This document shows, in pieces, positions 17,945 to 27,358 of a stretch of DNA of 64,000 bases. How positions within the stretch are numbered: the first letter of the stretch is position 1; the number at the start of each line of letters is the position of its first letter. The notes under the pieces were generated by a model. It was not told where the DNA came from, did not search any database, and saw nothing but the letters and a program-made list of their open reading frames with translations. Origin of the DNA: an uncultured Roseovarius sp. (lineage in GTDB: Bacteria; Pseudomonadota; Alphaproteobacteria; Rhodobacterales; Rhodobacteraceae); contig OX638333.1 of NCBI GenBank assembly GCA_951812895.1, forward strand, positions 4,010,001 to 4,074,000, in the 5' to 3' direction. The translations under genes were made by a program, and so were the position numbers.

Positions 17945-18595
17945 ATGCTGAGCAAATCGCGTATGCAGAAAATATTCATAGCCGAAAACATATCGCGATG
18001 CCTGCGCTATTGCTGCCTTCCGGCTTTGCTGTTCTTCTCAATCTCTATGATCGTGCTCACGCTGTCCGGGTTCAGCACCCTTGAGATTCTTAGGGATTCA
18101 GCGCAGATCACCAAGACATCCAGCTTTCTGGGCTTTCTGTCCAGCGTTGGCAGCTGGCTCTGGGTTGCGGGGGCCACTATTTGCCTGTTCAGGATCGCCA
18201 CGTTAGACCGAAATTCAAACAACCAGCTCAAAAAACTGCTGCATCTGATCGGCTGGTTTTCCCTGTTCCTCGCGGTGGATGACTTTTTCCTCATCCATGA
18301 TCGCTACATCACCGAAGGTATCCTCTTTCCGCTCTATGCGATCTACCTGATTTACCTGCTGATCCGCCATCACACGACCATTGTCGAGGTTGATGGTTTC
18401 GCCTTTTTGCTGGCGGGCAGTTTTCTGGCATTGTCTGTCTTTGTCGACGCAGTACAGGAAATCATCGCCCTGCCCTATGCGTACAATCAGATACTTGAAG
18501 AAGGGTTCAAGTTTCTGGGCGGCGCGACATGGCTCTTTTTCTGCTACCGTTTGGGATCATATCGGCTACAGGAAACTCACGCCAAAGTTCCATAG
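17945..18595 (+). CDS. Multi-pass membrane protein, unknown function
   Basis: 216 residues with about six membrane segments (around residues 22-45, 62-85, 98-115, 122-138, 148-168 and 188-205). Polar, charged residues sit next to the membrane: VDDFFLIHDRY near 110-120 and LEEGFKFLGG near 184-193, with the aspartates, histidine and glutamates placed so that they could line an active site or bind metal. I do not recognise a family. The gene lies between the broken and the intact YbjN-like genes and seems to be a passenger or partner of that locus. Confidence 0.65.
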   Translation: MLSKSRMQKIFIAENISRCLRYCCLPALLFFSISMIVLTLSGFSTLEILRDSAQITKTSSFLGFLSSVGSWLWVAGATICLFRIATLDRNSNNQLKKLLHLIGWFSLFLAVDDFFLIHDRYITEGILFPLYAIYLIYLLIRHHTTIVEVDGFAFLLAGSFLALSVFVDAVQEIIALPYAYNQILEEGFKFLGGATWLFFCYRLGSYRLQETHAKVP

Positions 18596-18813
18596 CACCT
18601 GGCCTGTTGTTGCCACTTACACTCTGATTTCAAACTGCGCATCGTCGAACTACGGGATGACGATCCGGCCCCGTTGTGGCAGAGCTTTGTTCCAACCACA
18701 TGATTTCAAATAAAGAAATTCTTCACAACGTTTGGCCAAACGACACGCGCATGCTATGCCTTATAAGATCGACAAGAAAAACCAGTGTCTACAGCTGTTC
18801 AGGAGAGAATTTA

Positions 18814-19254
18814 ATGAAAATGTTCAAACTGGCAATCACTGCCACATTGTTGACCTGGGCTGGCGCTGCCTCGGCTCAGTCTATCAGCGCCAATTACCCC
18901 GAAAGCGTCGTATCGGCGCTTAACGCTCAGGGGCACGCGCCCGAACTGACAGTCGATAGTGGCGGTGATCCGATGATCAATGCAGTTGCCGATGGAATCT
19001 ACTATTCTGTTCTGTTTTACGGATGCACAAACAACACCAATTGCCAGGATATCCAGTTCCGCGGCACGTTTACTGACACGGTCCTGTCAGATCGCGACAT
19101 CGTTGGCCAAAACCGTGACTGGTTCATTGGCAAGGCATTTCTGGACGGTACAAATCTTGCAATAATCGAACACCCCGTTGTTGGTGTGGACGGTATGCCC
19201 CGCGCAATGTTCAACCGGACGTTGGACAAATGGGTCACGGCACTAAAACGATAA
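18814..19254 (+). CDS. Secreted YbjN-like protein (intact paralogue)
   Basis: 146 residues: a signal peptide (MKMFKLAITATLLTWAGAASA) cut before QSIS, then a mature domain with GDPMINAVADG, YYSVLFYGC-TNNTN-C (a likely disulfide pair), DWFIGKAF and a C-terminal amphipathic helix TLDKWVTALKR. I start at the ATG preceded by AGGAGAG; an earlier in-frame start gives no signal peptide. It is the paralogue of the interrupted gene about 1 kb upstream and so keeps whatever function that gene had. Confidence 0.75.
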   Translation: MKMFKLAITATLLTWAGAASAQSISANYPESVVSALNAQGHAPELTVDSGGDPMINAVADGIYYSVLFYGCTNNTNCQDIQFRGTFTDTVLSDRDIVGQNRDWFIGKAFLDGTNLAIIEHPVVGVDGMPRAMFNRTLDKWVTALKR

Positions 19255-19504
19255 AGTGAAATCGCCAACTGAGTTATTCAGCCGATGATACTTGCACTTG
19301 CCCTGCTCCAATGCAGGGTCAGGTCAAGGATCAGATTGCGCGATCTCAACCCGTTTCTTCGCCAATTTGGTGCGCGTTATTTCAATAGCAAGGTTCCGTC
19401 GTGGCAATACGGGGTTGTGTTCAGCTGCCACTCGCCAGTCAGCTATTTTAGATTTGGGGCGAAACACTCCGGTAGTATTGCCAGAAACGACCCTACGTTT
19501 CGCC

Positions 19505-19903
19505 TCACCAAACGTCCCCCTCCGCTTCCGCCTCTTTCTCTTGTTCTCGTTGCTCGCGCAAAATCGCCATCTTACGATCCAGATATTCCGCAAATCGGGG
19601 GCCGGCTGTATCTTCGTCCCAATGGGCGCGCACCTGACCCGCCAGTACTGCCTGCCAGTAAATCCTCAGAATCTGATTAATCCGTGCACTGTATCCCGGC
19701 CCCAACTTGCGAAACCAACGCACCATGTCATTGTCCAGGCGGATGGTGACCCGGGTCTTGGCCGGCGCAACAGGGTCGGCGCTGTCCAGCCCGTTCCAGT
19801 CATCGGGAAGCGATCCACCAATCCAGTTCTCTGTCAGCTGCTCCTGAAGCGCTCTGAGTTCCTGGATCATCTTTACCCGGGCTTGCTGTTGTCGAAAGCT
19901 CAT
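19505..19903 (-). CDS. BrnA-type antitoxin, apparently without a toxin partner
   Basis: 132 residues starting MSFRQQQARVKMIQEL, with AGGAG upstream. A charged N-terminal half is followed by the BrnA pattern KTRVTIRLDNDMVRWFRKLG and GYSARINQILRIYWQA (about residues 65-101), a ribbon-helix-helix type DNA-binding unit. BrnA normally follows brnT, a RelE-fold RNase, and represses the pair. No brnT-like frame lies on either side: the next gene upstream is usg, and downstream is 250 bases without a gene. It is either an orphan regulator or the remnant of a toxin-antitoxin pair. Confidence 0.75.
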   Translation of the reverse strand: MSFRQQQARVKMIQELRALQEQLTENWIGGSLPDDWNGLDSADPVAPAKTRVTIRLDNDMVRWFRKLGPGYSARINQILRIYWQAVLAGQVRAHWDEDTAGPRFAEYLDRKMAILREQREQEKEAEAEGDVW

Positions 19904-19977
19904 CCTGCAATCTCCTGTTAAGGTTTTCGCAAGGTTTAACGCCAGACCCGTTAACAGTTTGCCACCCGACCGCCCGG

Positions 19978-20021
19978 TGCACAGGGGGTGCACAGGGGGT
20001 GTACGGATGTCACCCCCCTGT
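19978..20021. repeat. Tandem G-rich repeats with a facing C-rich arm
   Basis: GCACAGGGGGT occurs twice in direct order (19979-20000). The second copy pairs with CACCCCCCTGT (20011-20021) across a nine-base loop to form a stem of about ten pairs with one bulge. It lies in the leader of the antitoxin gene, downstream of usg on the same strand. It could be an autoregulatory operator or a transcript hairpin ending the usg message. Confidence 0.5.
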
Positions 20022-20064
20022 TTTGGCCGCATCGGTGCATTGATTAACGCACCGTCCGCAGGCC

Positions 20065-20334
20065 TTAATGAAGGGTGAATTCACCCTTCACCTGCCGCCA
20101 CTCTCCCGGGGAAATTTCCCTCCGGTGGGTAAAGCGAACCGAATGCAGCGGCCCCTCAATTTCCCGCTGCCAGAATTCAACAAATTTAAACAGTCTCGGA
20201 TGGTCAGGTGCCAGATCATAATCCTGCCAGATAAACGTGTTCAACACGTGTACATAATCCGGCATATGATAGTAAAATTCGGCTGTCGTCAGCCCATACC
20301 CTTTCAGCATCCGTTCTGTTTCAGACATCTCCAT
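20065..20334 (-). CDS. usg: Usg family protein
   Basis: 89 residues with the conserved family text: SETERMLKGYGLTTAEFYYHMPD, then FIWQDYDLAPDHPRL and FWQREIEGPLHSVRFTH. The family is small, alphaproteobacterial and of unknown function; in some species it lies beside trp genes, which is not the case here. I start at MEMSETER because GGAG stands six bases before that ATG. Confidence 0.85.
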   Translation of the reverse strand: MEMSETERMLKGYGLTTAEFYYHMPDYVHVLNTFIWQDYDLAPDHPRLFKFVEFWQREIEGPLHSVRFTHRREISPGEWRQVKGEFTLH

Positions 20335-20346
20335 TTTCTGCTCCTT

Positions 20347-20365
20347 ATCTGTGTCTGTTACAGAT
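20347..20365. promoter_or_regulatory. Inverted repeat upstream of usg
   Basis: ATCTGT and ACAGAT are separated by seven bases, and an overlapping TCTGTNACAGA pairing is also possible. It lies 13 bases before the usg start, between usg and the divergent gyrA, in the place of an operator or a leader hairpin. No regulator can be named. Confidence 0.3.
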
Positions 20366-20452
20366 ATGATGCCTGAAAGAAATTACTTTTCAATAAAAAC
20401 AATATGTTATCAATCGTGACCTCTGGCTGCCAATCTGTGGTCCCGGTGGCCA

Positions 20453-20482
20453 TTGCACCCAACATCATGCCTCTGATATAGT
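20453..20482 (+). promoter_or_regulatory. Candidate gyrA promoter
   Basis: TTGCAC (20453-20458) and TATAGT (20477-20482) are 18 bases apart, about 45 bases before the gyrA start. The call rests on resemblance to the sigma-70 consensus. Confidence 0.45.
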
Positions 20483-20526
20483 AAAAATAACAAGATATAG
20501 AATGCGCGGACAGGACAGGCAACCAA

Positions 20527-23262
20527 GTGAACGACACGCCACAACCCCCTGAAAATATGGATGAAACGCCACCTGAGCGGCCGATATACGACGGGCCTGT
20601 GGTTTCCATCGAAGAGGAGATGAAAACCTCTTATCTCGATTACGCGATGAGCGTGATCGTCAGCCGCGCAATTCCTGACCTTCGCGACGGTCTGAAACCG
20701 GTGCATCGGCGCATTCTCTACGCGATGCATGAAACCGGTAATACCCACGATAAATCCTACCGCAAATCGGCCCGTCCGGTAGGTGATGTGATGGGTAAAT
20801 ACCACCCCCACGGCGATGGTGCGATCTATGATGCCCTTGTCCGCATGGCCCAGGATTTCTCGATGTCCCTGCCTCTTCTGGACGGTCAGGGCAACTTCGG
20901 CTCCATGGACGGTGATAACCCCGCAGCCATGCGCTATACCGAGGTTCGGATGGATAAACCTGCAAGCGCGCTGCTTGCGGATATCGAAAAAGAAACCGTT
21001 GATTTTCAAGACAATTATGACGGCAAAGATCGCGAACCCTCGGTCCTTCCTGCGCGTTTTCCCAACATGCTGGTCAATGGCGCGGGCGGTATTGCCGTTG
21101 GCATGGCCACCAACATCCCTCCCCATAATCTGGGAGAGGTTGTAGACGCCACGCTGGCGCTGATCGACAACCCCGATCTGTCCAGCGAAGACCTGATCGA
21201 ATACGTCCCCGGCCCTGATTTCCCGACCGGCGCCATCATGCTCGGCCGTTCCGGTGCACGTAAGGCCTATCTCGAAGGCCGCGGTAGCGTGATCATCCGC
21301 GCCAGAACCCGCGTCGAAGAGATCAGAAAAGATCGCTATGCCATTGTTATAGATGAAATTCCTTATCAGGTTAACAAGGCCGCAATGATCGAGAAGATAG
21401 CCGAGACTGTGCGTGATAAACGCGTAGAAGGTATTTCTCATGTGCAGGATGAATCCGACCGAAACGGCGTGAGGGTGGTGGTCGAGCTCAAGCGTGACGC
21501 AACCGCCGAAGTGGTGCTGAACCAGCTTTACCGCTACACTCCGATGCAAACCTATTTTGGCTGCAACATGTTGGCCCTGAACGGCGGCAGACCCGAACAA
21601 CTCACCCTTTACGGTTTCCTTAGCGCCTTCATCTCATTCCGGGAAGACGTCGTAGCGCGCCGCACGGCCTATGACCTGCGCAAAGCACGCGAACGTAGCC
21701 ATGTCCTGTGCGGGCTGGCTGCTGCGGTCTCCAATGTGGACGAAGTGGTCGCCACGATCAGATCCTCTGCGGATGCAGCCGAAGCGCGTCGCAAGCTGAT
21801 GGAGCGCCGCTGGCCAGCTCAGGACATCCTTGAATACATCGTCCTGATTGATGATCCCACACACACCGCCAATGACGACGGCACCTATAACCTGAGCGAA
21901 ATTCAGGCCCGCGCCATTCTTGACCTGCGACTTCAACGCCTGACCCAGATTGGTGTTCGTGAAGTCACTGATGAGCTTCAGGAATTGGCAGGCAAAATCA
22001 AAGGCTTCCTGGCCATTCTTGCCAGCCGGGAAAGGATCATGCAGATCATTTCGGACGAGCTCCGGGACGTCAAAGATCAGTTCGCCGTTCCCCGCCGGAC
22101 AGAGATTGTCGACTGGTCCGGCGACATGGAAGACGAAGACCTGATCGAACGTGAAGATATGGTCGTCACGGTCACGCAGGCCGGTTATATCAAGCGTACC
22201 GCCCTGGCCGATTTCCGTGCTCAGAAACGCGGCGGCAAGGGCCTGTCAGGCATGCAAACAAAAGAAGAGGACGTGGTCACCACCCTCTTTGTTGCCAACA
22301 CCCATACGCAGCTTTTGATCTTCACCACAGATGGGATCGTCTACAAGCTGAAAACCTGGCGCCTGCCTCTGGGCGGTCGCACGGCCAAAGGCAAAGCAAT
22401 TGTAAATATCCTGCCGATGCCCACAGGTGTTTCCATCGCCGCGATCATGCCGGTGGATCGTCCCGAAGAGGAATGGGCCGATCTGCATATCTTCTTCGCC
22501 ACAAGCGCGGGCGACGTCAGGCGCAATGCCTTGAGCGACTTCACCAATGTTAAGCGCAACGGCAAGATCGCCATGAAACTGCCGGAACGTGTTGAACTGG
22601 TAAATGCCCGGATTTGTTCCGAGGCTGACGACATCATGCTGGTGACCAATTCAGGCCGTGCTATCCGGTTCCCGTCGACTGAGGTTCGAGTGTTTAAAGG
22701 CCGCGATTCAACAGGCGTTCGAGGTATCCGTCTTAGCGGCGATGACCGTGTAGTATCAATGTCGGTCATCCTTCACTTTGAGGCGACACCGGACGAGCGC
22801 GCAGCGTATCTCAAGATGCGGCGCGCGATCGCGGGATCGCCTGAAGATGATGCCGTAAGCGACGATGAAATAAACGAAAATGCCACGATCAGCCAAGAGA
22901 GATATGCGGAGATGTCCGCCGCCGAAAACCTCATTCTGACGATATCAGAAGGTGGTTCAGGCAAACTTTCTTCGTCGCACGATTACCCTGTGCGCGGCCG
23001 CGGCGGCATGGGTGTTGCCGCCATGGACAAAGCAATGCGCGGTGGCAACCTGATCGCCAGCTTCCCGGTAGAGATGGAGGACCAGATCATGCTGGCCACC
23101 TCAACAGGTCAATCCATCCGCGTTCCCGTTGACGGCATTTCATTCCGGTCGCGCGGTGCGGGCGGTGTCAAAGTGTTTGATACGGGCAAGGGCGAGCGCG
23201 TTGTCAGTGTTGCCTGGATTGCTGAGCAGGCTGAAGACGAAGAAGAGCCAACTGAGGCGTAA
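20527..23262 (+). CDS. gyrA: DNA gyrase subunit A
   Basis: Cuts and rejoins DNA in the A2B2 gyrase that supercoils the chromosome. 911 residues from a GTG start. The N-terminal winged helix holds the catalytic tyrosine in [10 protein letters not shown], and the C-terminal part is a beta-pinwheel of repeated blades; [17 protein letters not shown] is the GyrA-box region that separates GyrA from ParC. In the quinolone region the sequence is [17 protein letters not shown]: the position equal to E. coli Ser83 is glycine, while Asp87 is kept. The C-terminal tail is acidic. Confidence 0.97.
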   Translation: MNDTPQPPENMDETPPERPIYDGPVVSIEEEMKTSYLDYAMSVIVSRAIPDLRDGLKPVHRRILYAMHETGNTHDKSYRKSARPVGDVMGKYHPHGDGAIYDALVRMAQDFSMSLPLLDGQGNFGSMDGDNPAAMRYTEVRMDKPASALLADIEKETVDFQDNYDGKDREPSVLPARFPNMLVNGAGGIAVGMATNIPPHNLGEVVDATLALIDNPDLSSEDLIEYVPGPDFPTGAIMLGRSGARKAYLEGRGSVIIRARTRVEEIRKDRYAIVIDEIPYQVNKAAMIEKIAETVRDKRVEGISHVQDESDRNGVRVVVELKRDATAEVVLNQLYRYTPMQTYFGCNMLALNGGRPEQLTLYGFLSAFISFREDVVARRTAYDLRKARERSHVLCGLAAAVSNVDEVVATIRSSADAAEARRKLMERRWPAQDILEYIVLIDDPTHTANDDGTYNLSEIQARAILDLRLQRLTQIGVREVTDELQELAGKIKGFLAILASRERIMQIISDELRDVKDQFAVPRRTEIVDWSGDMEDEDLIEREDMVVTVTQAGYIKRTALADFRAQKRGGKGLSGMQTKEEDVVTTLFVANTHTQLLIFTTDGIVYKLKTWRLPLGGRTAKGKAIVNILPMPTGVSIAAIMPVDRPEEEWADLHIFFATSAGDVRRNALSDFTNVKRNGKIAMKLPERVELVNARICSEADDIMLVTNSGRAIRFPSTEVRVFKGRDSTGVRGIRLSGDDRVVSMSVILHFEATPDERAAYLKMRRAIAGSPEDDAVSDDEINENATISQERYAEMSAAENLILTISEGGSGKLSSSHDYPVRGRGGMGVAAMDKAMRGGNLIASFPVEMEDQIMLATSTGQSIRVPVDGISFRSRGAGGVKVFDTGKGERVVSVAWIAEQAEDEEEPTEA

Positions 23263-23290
23263 CTTCGCCGCGTAGCGTTACTCTTGTTAA

Positions 23291-23355
23291 AGGCCAGCGT
23301 TTGCGCTTGGGCGCTCAATAATTGGTTACCAGGCACATAGTATTTGTGCTGGCCT
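23291..23355. terminator. Possible terminator between gyrA and the ABC-F gene
   Basis: AGGCCAGC (23291-23298) and GCTGGCCT (23348-23355) can pair over the whole gap, and inside it CCAGGCACA pairs with TGTGCTGG across TAGTATT. The genes on both sides converge. There is no strong T run, so this is a weak call. Confidence 0.3.
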
Positions 23356-23397
23356 GATATTAATTTTGCAAATCAGGATACACACTGATTAAACCAC

Positions 23398-25233
23398 TTA
23401 GCCACCTGTATCTTCTGCCTTTTCCGCCAGTAGTAACCACTCTTCCTCAGCGTCAGACATCGATTTTTGCCGGTCAGTAAGAGCCTTCGAGGCTTTCGAA
23501 AACTTGTCCGGATCTCTGGTAAATAAATCCGGATCTGACATGAGGTTTTCCAGCTTTGAAATCTCTTCCGATAGCTTTTCCAGAATACCGGGAAGTGCCT
23601 CAAGCCGATGCTTTTCAGTGAATGTGAGTTTGTTTTGACTTGGCTTTTCTGCTTTCTTTTCTTTGCTTACTGCCTTTGCCGCGTTCGCCCCTCTTTCACG
23701 CCTGTCAGCGTTATCCGCGTTGTTCTTCGGCCTTTGTGCCTGATAGTCATTCCAACCACCTGCATAGGCTGTAGCGGCTCCGTTCCCCTCCATAGCAATC
23801 GTCACGGTTGCGACCCGGTCCAGGAAATCCCTGTCATGACTGACCAACAGGATCGTTCCGTCGTAAGTGTCGAGCAATTCCTGCAACAGATCGAGCGTTT
23901 CTATATCCAGATCGTTGGTTGGCTCGTCGAGAACCAACAAGTTACTCTCGAACGCCATCAACCGCGCTAACAACAGGCGCGCCTTTTCCCCTCCGGATAG
24001 TGACCGAACCGGTGCTCTGGCCTGACGTTCGTCAAACAAGAAATCCTTAAGATAGCCAACCACATGTTTGGGCTGCCCGCGTACCATGACCTGATCTGCA
24101 CGCCCCGATACCCGCATGGACGGGTCCGCTGTCAGACTGTCCCAGAGCGATTGATCGGGATTTAATTGAGCGCGGCTTTGATCAAAAACGGCAGGAATCA
24201 GATTTGTACCATGCGTTACCTCACCGCTGTCCGGTGTAATTTCCTTCATCAGCATTTTCAGAAGCGTTGTTTTTCCCACACCATTGGGGCCAACAAATGC
24301 AATCCGGTCGCCCCTTTGAATGCGAATGCTGAATTCATTCAAAATTAATTCGTTTTCAAAGGCTTTCGTGATGTTCCTTGCATCAATCACCCGCCTGCCG
24401 GATTTCGGACCGGATTCAAGCGCCATTGCTGCCGCACCCTGACGTTTTATTTGCGCCGCCCGTTCTGACCGCAGCGCCTGCAAAGCACGCACTCGCCCCT
24501 GATTGCGCTTACGCCTGGCGCTGATGCCTTCCACGGCCCAACGGGCCTCTGACTTGATCTTTCGGTTCAGCTTGTGCCGCGCGTCATCTTCCTCATCCCA
24601 GGTTTTGTCCCGCCAAGCCTCAAACGCCTCAAAGCCTTTTTCCTGCCGACGAACTATTCCTCGGTCGATCCATAGGGTTGCCTGCGTAAGCTCACGCAGA
24701 AATGCACGGTCGTGACTGATTAGAACATACGCCGCACGGGTCTCTTTCAACGTTCTTTCCAACCAGCGGATCGCCTCGATGTCCAAATGGTTGGTTGGCT
24801 CGTCAAGCAGCATAAGTTCCGGTGCCATAGCCAATATACGCGCCAATGCAGCACGTCTGCGTTCCCCGCCCGAGGCGGTTTCGACCGGGCATTCGGGATC
24901 AAATTTCAATCCCTCTGCCGCCAATTCCACGCGGAATTCCTGCCCCTGTTCCAAGCCATCAGCGGCAAAATCGCCAAGTGTTGCAAACCCGGACATATCC
25001 GGATCCTGCTCCATGTATCCAACTGTCACACCCGGGGGTATCGTTGGGAAACCCCTATCCGGCTCGACTAACCCTGCCATTACTTTCATAAGGGTAGATT
25101 TACCTGAACCATTCCGCCCAACCAAAGCAATGCGATCACCGGGCTGGACCACCAATGACAGGTTGTCGAACACAGGATCACCACCAAATGTCAGAGAAAT
25201 GTCAGTAAGTTGCAAAAGCGGAGTGCGAGCCAT
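23398..25233 (-). CDS. ABC-F family ATPase (Uup-like)
   Basis: Soluble ribosome- or DNA-associated ATPase with two ABC domains and no membrane part, 611 residues. Domain 1: Walker A GRNGSGKST near residue 40, signature ASGGERRRAAL. A linker RKRNQGRVRALQALRSERAA follows. Domain 2: GPNGVGKTT and signature LSGGEKARLLLAR. The C-terminal extension from about residue 515 is a lysine/glutamate-rich coiled coil, as in Uup. It is a single gene convergent with gyrA. It could act in translation or in avoiding transposon excision, as proposed for Uup. Confidence 0.9.
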   Translation of the reverse strand: MARTPLLQLTDISLTFGGDPVFDNLSLVVQPGDRIALVGRNGSGKSTLMKVMAGLVEPDRGFPTIPPGVTVGYMEQDPDMSGFATLGDFAADGLEQGQEFRVELAAEGLKFDPECPVETASGGERRRAALARILAMAPELMLLDEPTNHLDIEAIRWLERTLKETRAAYVLISHDRAFLRELTQATLWIDRGIVRRQEKGFEAFEAWRDKTWDEEDDARHKLNRKIKSEARWAVEGISARRKRNQGRVRALQALRSERAAQIKRQGAAAMALESGPKSGRRVIDARNITKAFENELILNEFSIRIQRGDRIAFVGPNGVGKTTLLKMLMKEITPDSGEVTHGTNLIPAVFDQSRAQLNPDQSLWDSLTADPSMRVSGRADQVMVRGQPKHVVGYLKDFLFDERQARAPVRSLSGGEKARLLLARLMAFESNLLVLDEPTNDLDIETLDLLQELLDTYDGTILLVSHDRDFLDRVATVTIAMEGNGAATAYAGGWNDYQAQRPKNNADNADRRERGANAAKAVSKEKKAEKPSQNKLTFTEKHRLEALPGILEKLSEEISKLENLMSDPDLFTRDPDKFSKASKALTDRQKSMSDAEEEWLLLAEKAEDTGG

Positions 25234-25281
25234 GTTCGCGAGCTATCCCGCGGCCATTGTCACGTCAAGACGAGCAATGAA

Positions 25282-26019
25282 TTATTGCGCAGCCATACGT
25301 AACAACCGTTTGCGTTCGGCGGGTATCGCCTTGATTTCAACGCCGGTAAAAACGTGCAGGGTGTTCAGTTGCGTGTCCACAACTGCATGATCGCTGACCC
25401 ACCCCCCCATCAGAAGATAGCTGCGTAACAAGGGTGGCATACGCTGCATTGCAACCTTTGTATTGGGCCTGTGCAGCCTCAGCTTCTCGGCGAAACGATA
25501 CACTGAGGGTGCTTTGACCTTGGGCAACCAGCTGCTTGGGGCTAAATGGCGTTCTTTCAACACCGCAAATGCATCGAGATAGGTTTCCGCGTTCGTCCCT
25601 GGAAAAGATGAACAGCCAAACAGCATTTCAATCCCATTTTCATCGACAAAACGGGTCAACGCAGCCCAAGCCGTGCGAAGAACATCAGGGTCCCGCGCTT
25701 CCGGGTGAATACAAAAACGGCCCATCTCCGCCATTCGTCCAGTAAATTGATCCAGCGCAGACAATTCATAAAATTGTGCAGAATAGCTACGCTCGATCTG
25801 ACTTCCATCGCTTAACAACAGCAAGCGAAAGCAACATACCAACCGCTTTGTCTTTACTTCTTCCACTACAAAATGAGTGCAAACTTCATCAAAGGTATCG
25901 CGATCGGTACCGCCTTTTTCGTCGTTGATCCCAAAGGTCAGGCACCGTAAGGCCTGCGCCGCGCGTATGTCCGCGTCAGTTCGTGCAACTCTTGCTAAGT
26001 AACGCCCTTTTTTGAGCAT
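25282..26019 (-). CDS. Ornithine N-acyltransferase OlsB-like
   Basis: GNAT-fold acyltransferase of 245 residues, likely to transfer a 3-hydroxyacyl chain from ACP to ornithine, the first step of ornithine-lipid synthesis. Typical segments are LRCLTFGI near residue 25, FDEVCTHFVVEE, ERSYSAQFYEL and the MAEMGRFCIHPEARDPDVLRTAW core, which carries the acyl-ACP-binding region, with GCSSFPGT after it. The second step, OlsA, is not in the window. It lies beside bamE. Confidence 0.8.
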   Translation of the reverse strand: MLKKGRYLARVARTDADIRAAQALRCLTFGINDEKGGTDRDTFDEVCTHFVVEEVKTKRLVCCFRLLLLSDGSQIERSYSAQFYELSALDQFTGRMAEMGRFCIHPEARDPDVLRTAWAALTRFVDENGIEMLFGCSSFPGTNAETYLDAFAVLKERHLAPSSWLPKVKAPSVYRFAEKLRLHRPNTKVAMQRMPPLLRSYLLMGGWVSDHAVVDTQLNTLHVFTGVEIKAIPAERKRLLRMAAQ

Positions 26020-26105
26020 CGTCTATCAGCTCCCCACAGCGTTATCTGATCGTAGCTGCGGTGAAAACTACACACAAGTCGCGTCAATAAGATGACGGCC
26101 CTTCG

Positions 26106-26558
26106 TTAGAAAAAGTCTGCCGGGTTCAGGTTGCCGAAGTTTCCAAAGATCTGCCGAATGAACCCGTTACTAACGACGGAAGAATTGGTCACCCGGCGCG
26201 TAAGTGGCACGACATGGCCGTCCTCAAGTCCAAAACGTTCGATATTGGCGATGGAATCATCACTGTTGAAACTGATCGCCAGAACCTGCCGATCGACCAC
26301 TTCAGGTTTAAACATCCCGTATTCGCGAATTTGGCTGCGGACATAATAATAATCACCACCACTCAGCAATCCCGAGGCAGAAGGCGCACCAATCACATCA
26401 TCAACAGTCGCACGCGTGTCGACCCCAACCACGAGACTTGCCAAATCCTCTTCGGACGGAACATATCCGTGATTTTGATAAGACGCCGTGCATGCCGTGG
26501 TAAATACAAGACAGAACATCGCCAATGCTCTGGTCAGCCGAAGTTGGAACCCAAACAT
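26106..26558 (-). CDS. bamE: Outer membrane assembly lipoprotein BamE
   Basis: 150 residues, exported as a lipoprotein: the signal ends VFTTAC, with cysteine 23 as the lipid-bearing residue. The SmpA/OmlA domain follows: EEDLASLVVGVDTRATVDDVIG, GDYYYVRS, then AISFNSDDSIANIERFGLEDG. It is part of the BAM complex that inserts beta-barrels into the outer membrane. It is divergent from the yceD-rpmF block. Confidence 0.88.
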   Translation of the reverse strand: MFGFQLRLTRALAMFCLVFTTACTASYQNHGYVPSEEDLASLVVGVDTRATVDDVIGAPSASGLLSGGDYYYVRSQIREYGMFKPEVVDRQVLAISFNSDDSIANIERFGLEDGHVVPLTRRVTNSSVVSNGFIRQIFGNFGNLNPADFF

Positions 26559-26647
26559 ATCTGCCCTCTTGTCTTTGACCTGCTACGCTTTTTATCTCGC
26601 TTACAACAAGGTAGGCTACTGGTTCAAGAAAGGATACGAGATTCTCA

Positions 26648-27202
26648 ATGACGCAGGATTCAAAAACACATGGTCTTTTTCGCGTCAGCGATCTTTCTCC
26701 ACGCAACCCTCCAACTTTTGAAATCACGCCAAATGAGAGCGAATTAGCTATTCTTGCATCAGAATTAGGCCTGTTGGGTCTGCGCAAACTTCGATTCAAA
26801 GGATCGCTGGAACCCGAAGGAACAACTGACTGGGCCCTGACTGCACAATTTGGAGCAACAGTCGTTCAGCCATGTGTCGTGACCCTGCAGCCAGTGACCA
26901 CCAGAATTGAAGAACGTGTGAAGCGCCGGTTCTTACGCGACTGGCCCACAGCCGAAGAGCTTGGCGAAGACGTGGAAATGCCTGATGACGAAACAATTGA
27001 TGCGCTCGAAGAGACCATAAACCTGAAGGAAATAATGGCCGAGGTACTGGCATTGTCGTTGCCACCCTACCCGCGCGTCCAAGATGCTAAAGTAGAAAAT
27101 ACGCGGGCTGCGCCGCCCGGAACTGCACCATTGGATGATGATGCGGTAAAGCCATTTGCCGCCCTTGCAGGTTTGCGGGATAAGCTTGAATCAGATGATT
27201 AA
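26648..27202 (+). CDS. yceD: YceD/DUF177 family protein (L32 neighbour)
   Basis: 184 residues. The conserved centre VVQPCVVTLQPVTTRIEERVKRRFL (about residues 75-99) is the family core, followed by an acidic region EELGEDVEMPDDE, which is also typical. The family is needed for proper 23S rRNA in some organisms and nearly always sits upstream of rpmF, as here. A cytosolic protein. Confidence 0.87.
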   Translation: MTQDSKTHGLFRVSDLSPRNPPTFEITPNESELAILASELGLLGLRKLRFKGSLEPEGTTDWALTAQFGATVVQPCVVTLQPVTTRIEERVKRRFLRDWPTAEELGEDVEMPDDETIDALEETINLKEIMAEVLALSLPPYPRVQDAKVENTRAAPPGTAPLDDDAVKPFAALAGLRDKLESDD

Positions 27203-27358
27203 CGGAAAAGCAAAAAATCGCTTGCTCAACGCGTATTTCCCTGTATTTTCGCGCTCTCACCGGATTATAGGGTTGTACCGCCGGCTCTGATTAGATTAAG
27301 AGCCGCATTAACCCGTGAAACTGGGCCTGATGGCCCGTAAGTATATTGAGATTGCGAC

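Noticed and set aside
19324-19593. Minus-strand frame beside the antitoxin gene as a possible BrnT toxin
   Set aside because: The text has no BrnT pattern, is very basic and overlaps the antitoxin gene; it is a shadow frame.
20410-21600. Long minus-strand open frame opposite gyrA
   Set aside because: It lies wholly on the antisense strand of gyrA, is histidine/valine-rich as expected from the codon bias of the sense gene, and shows no family pattern.
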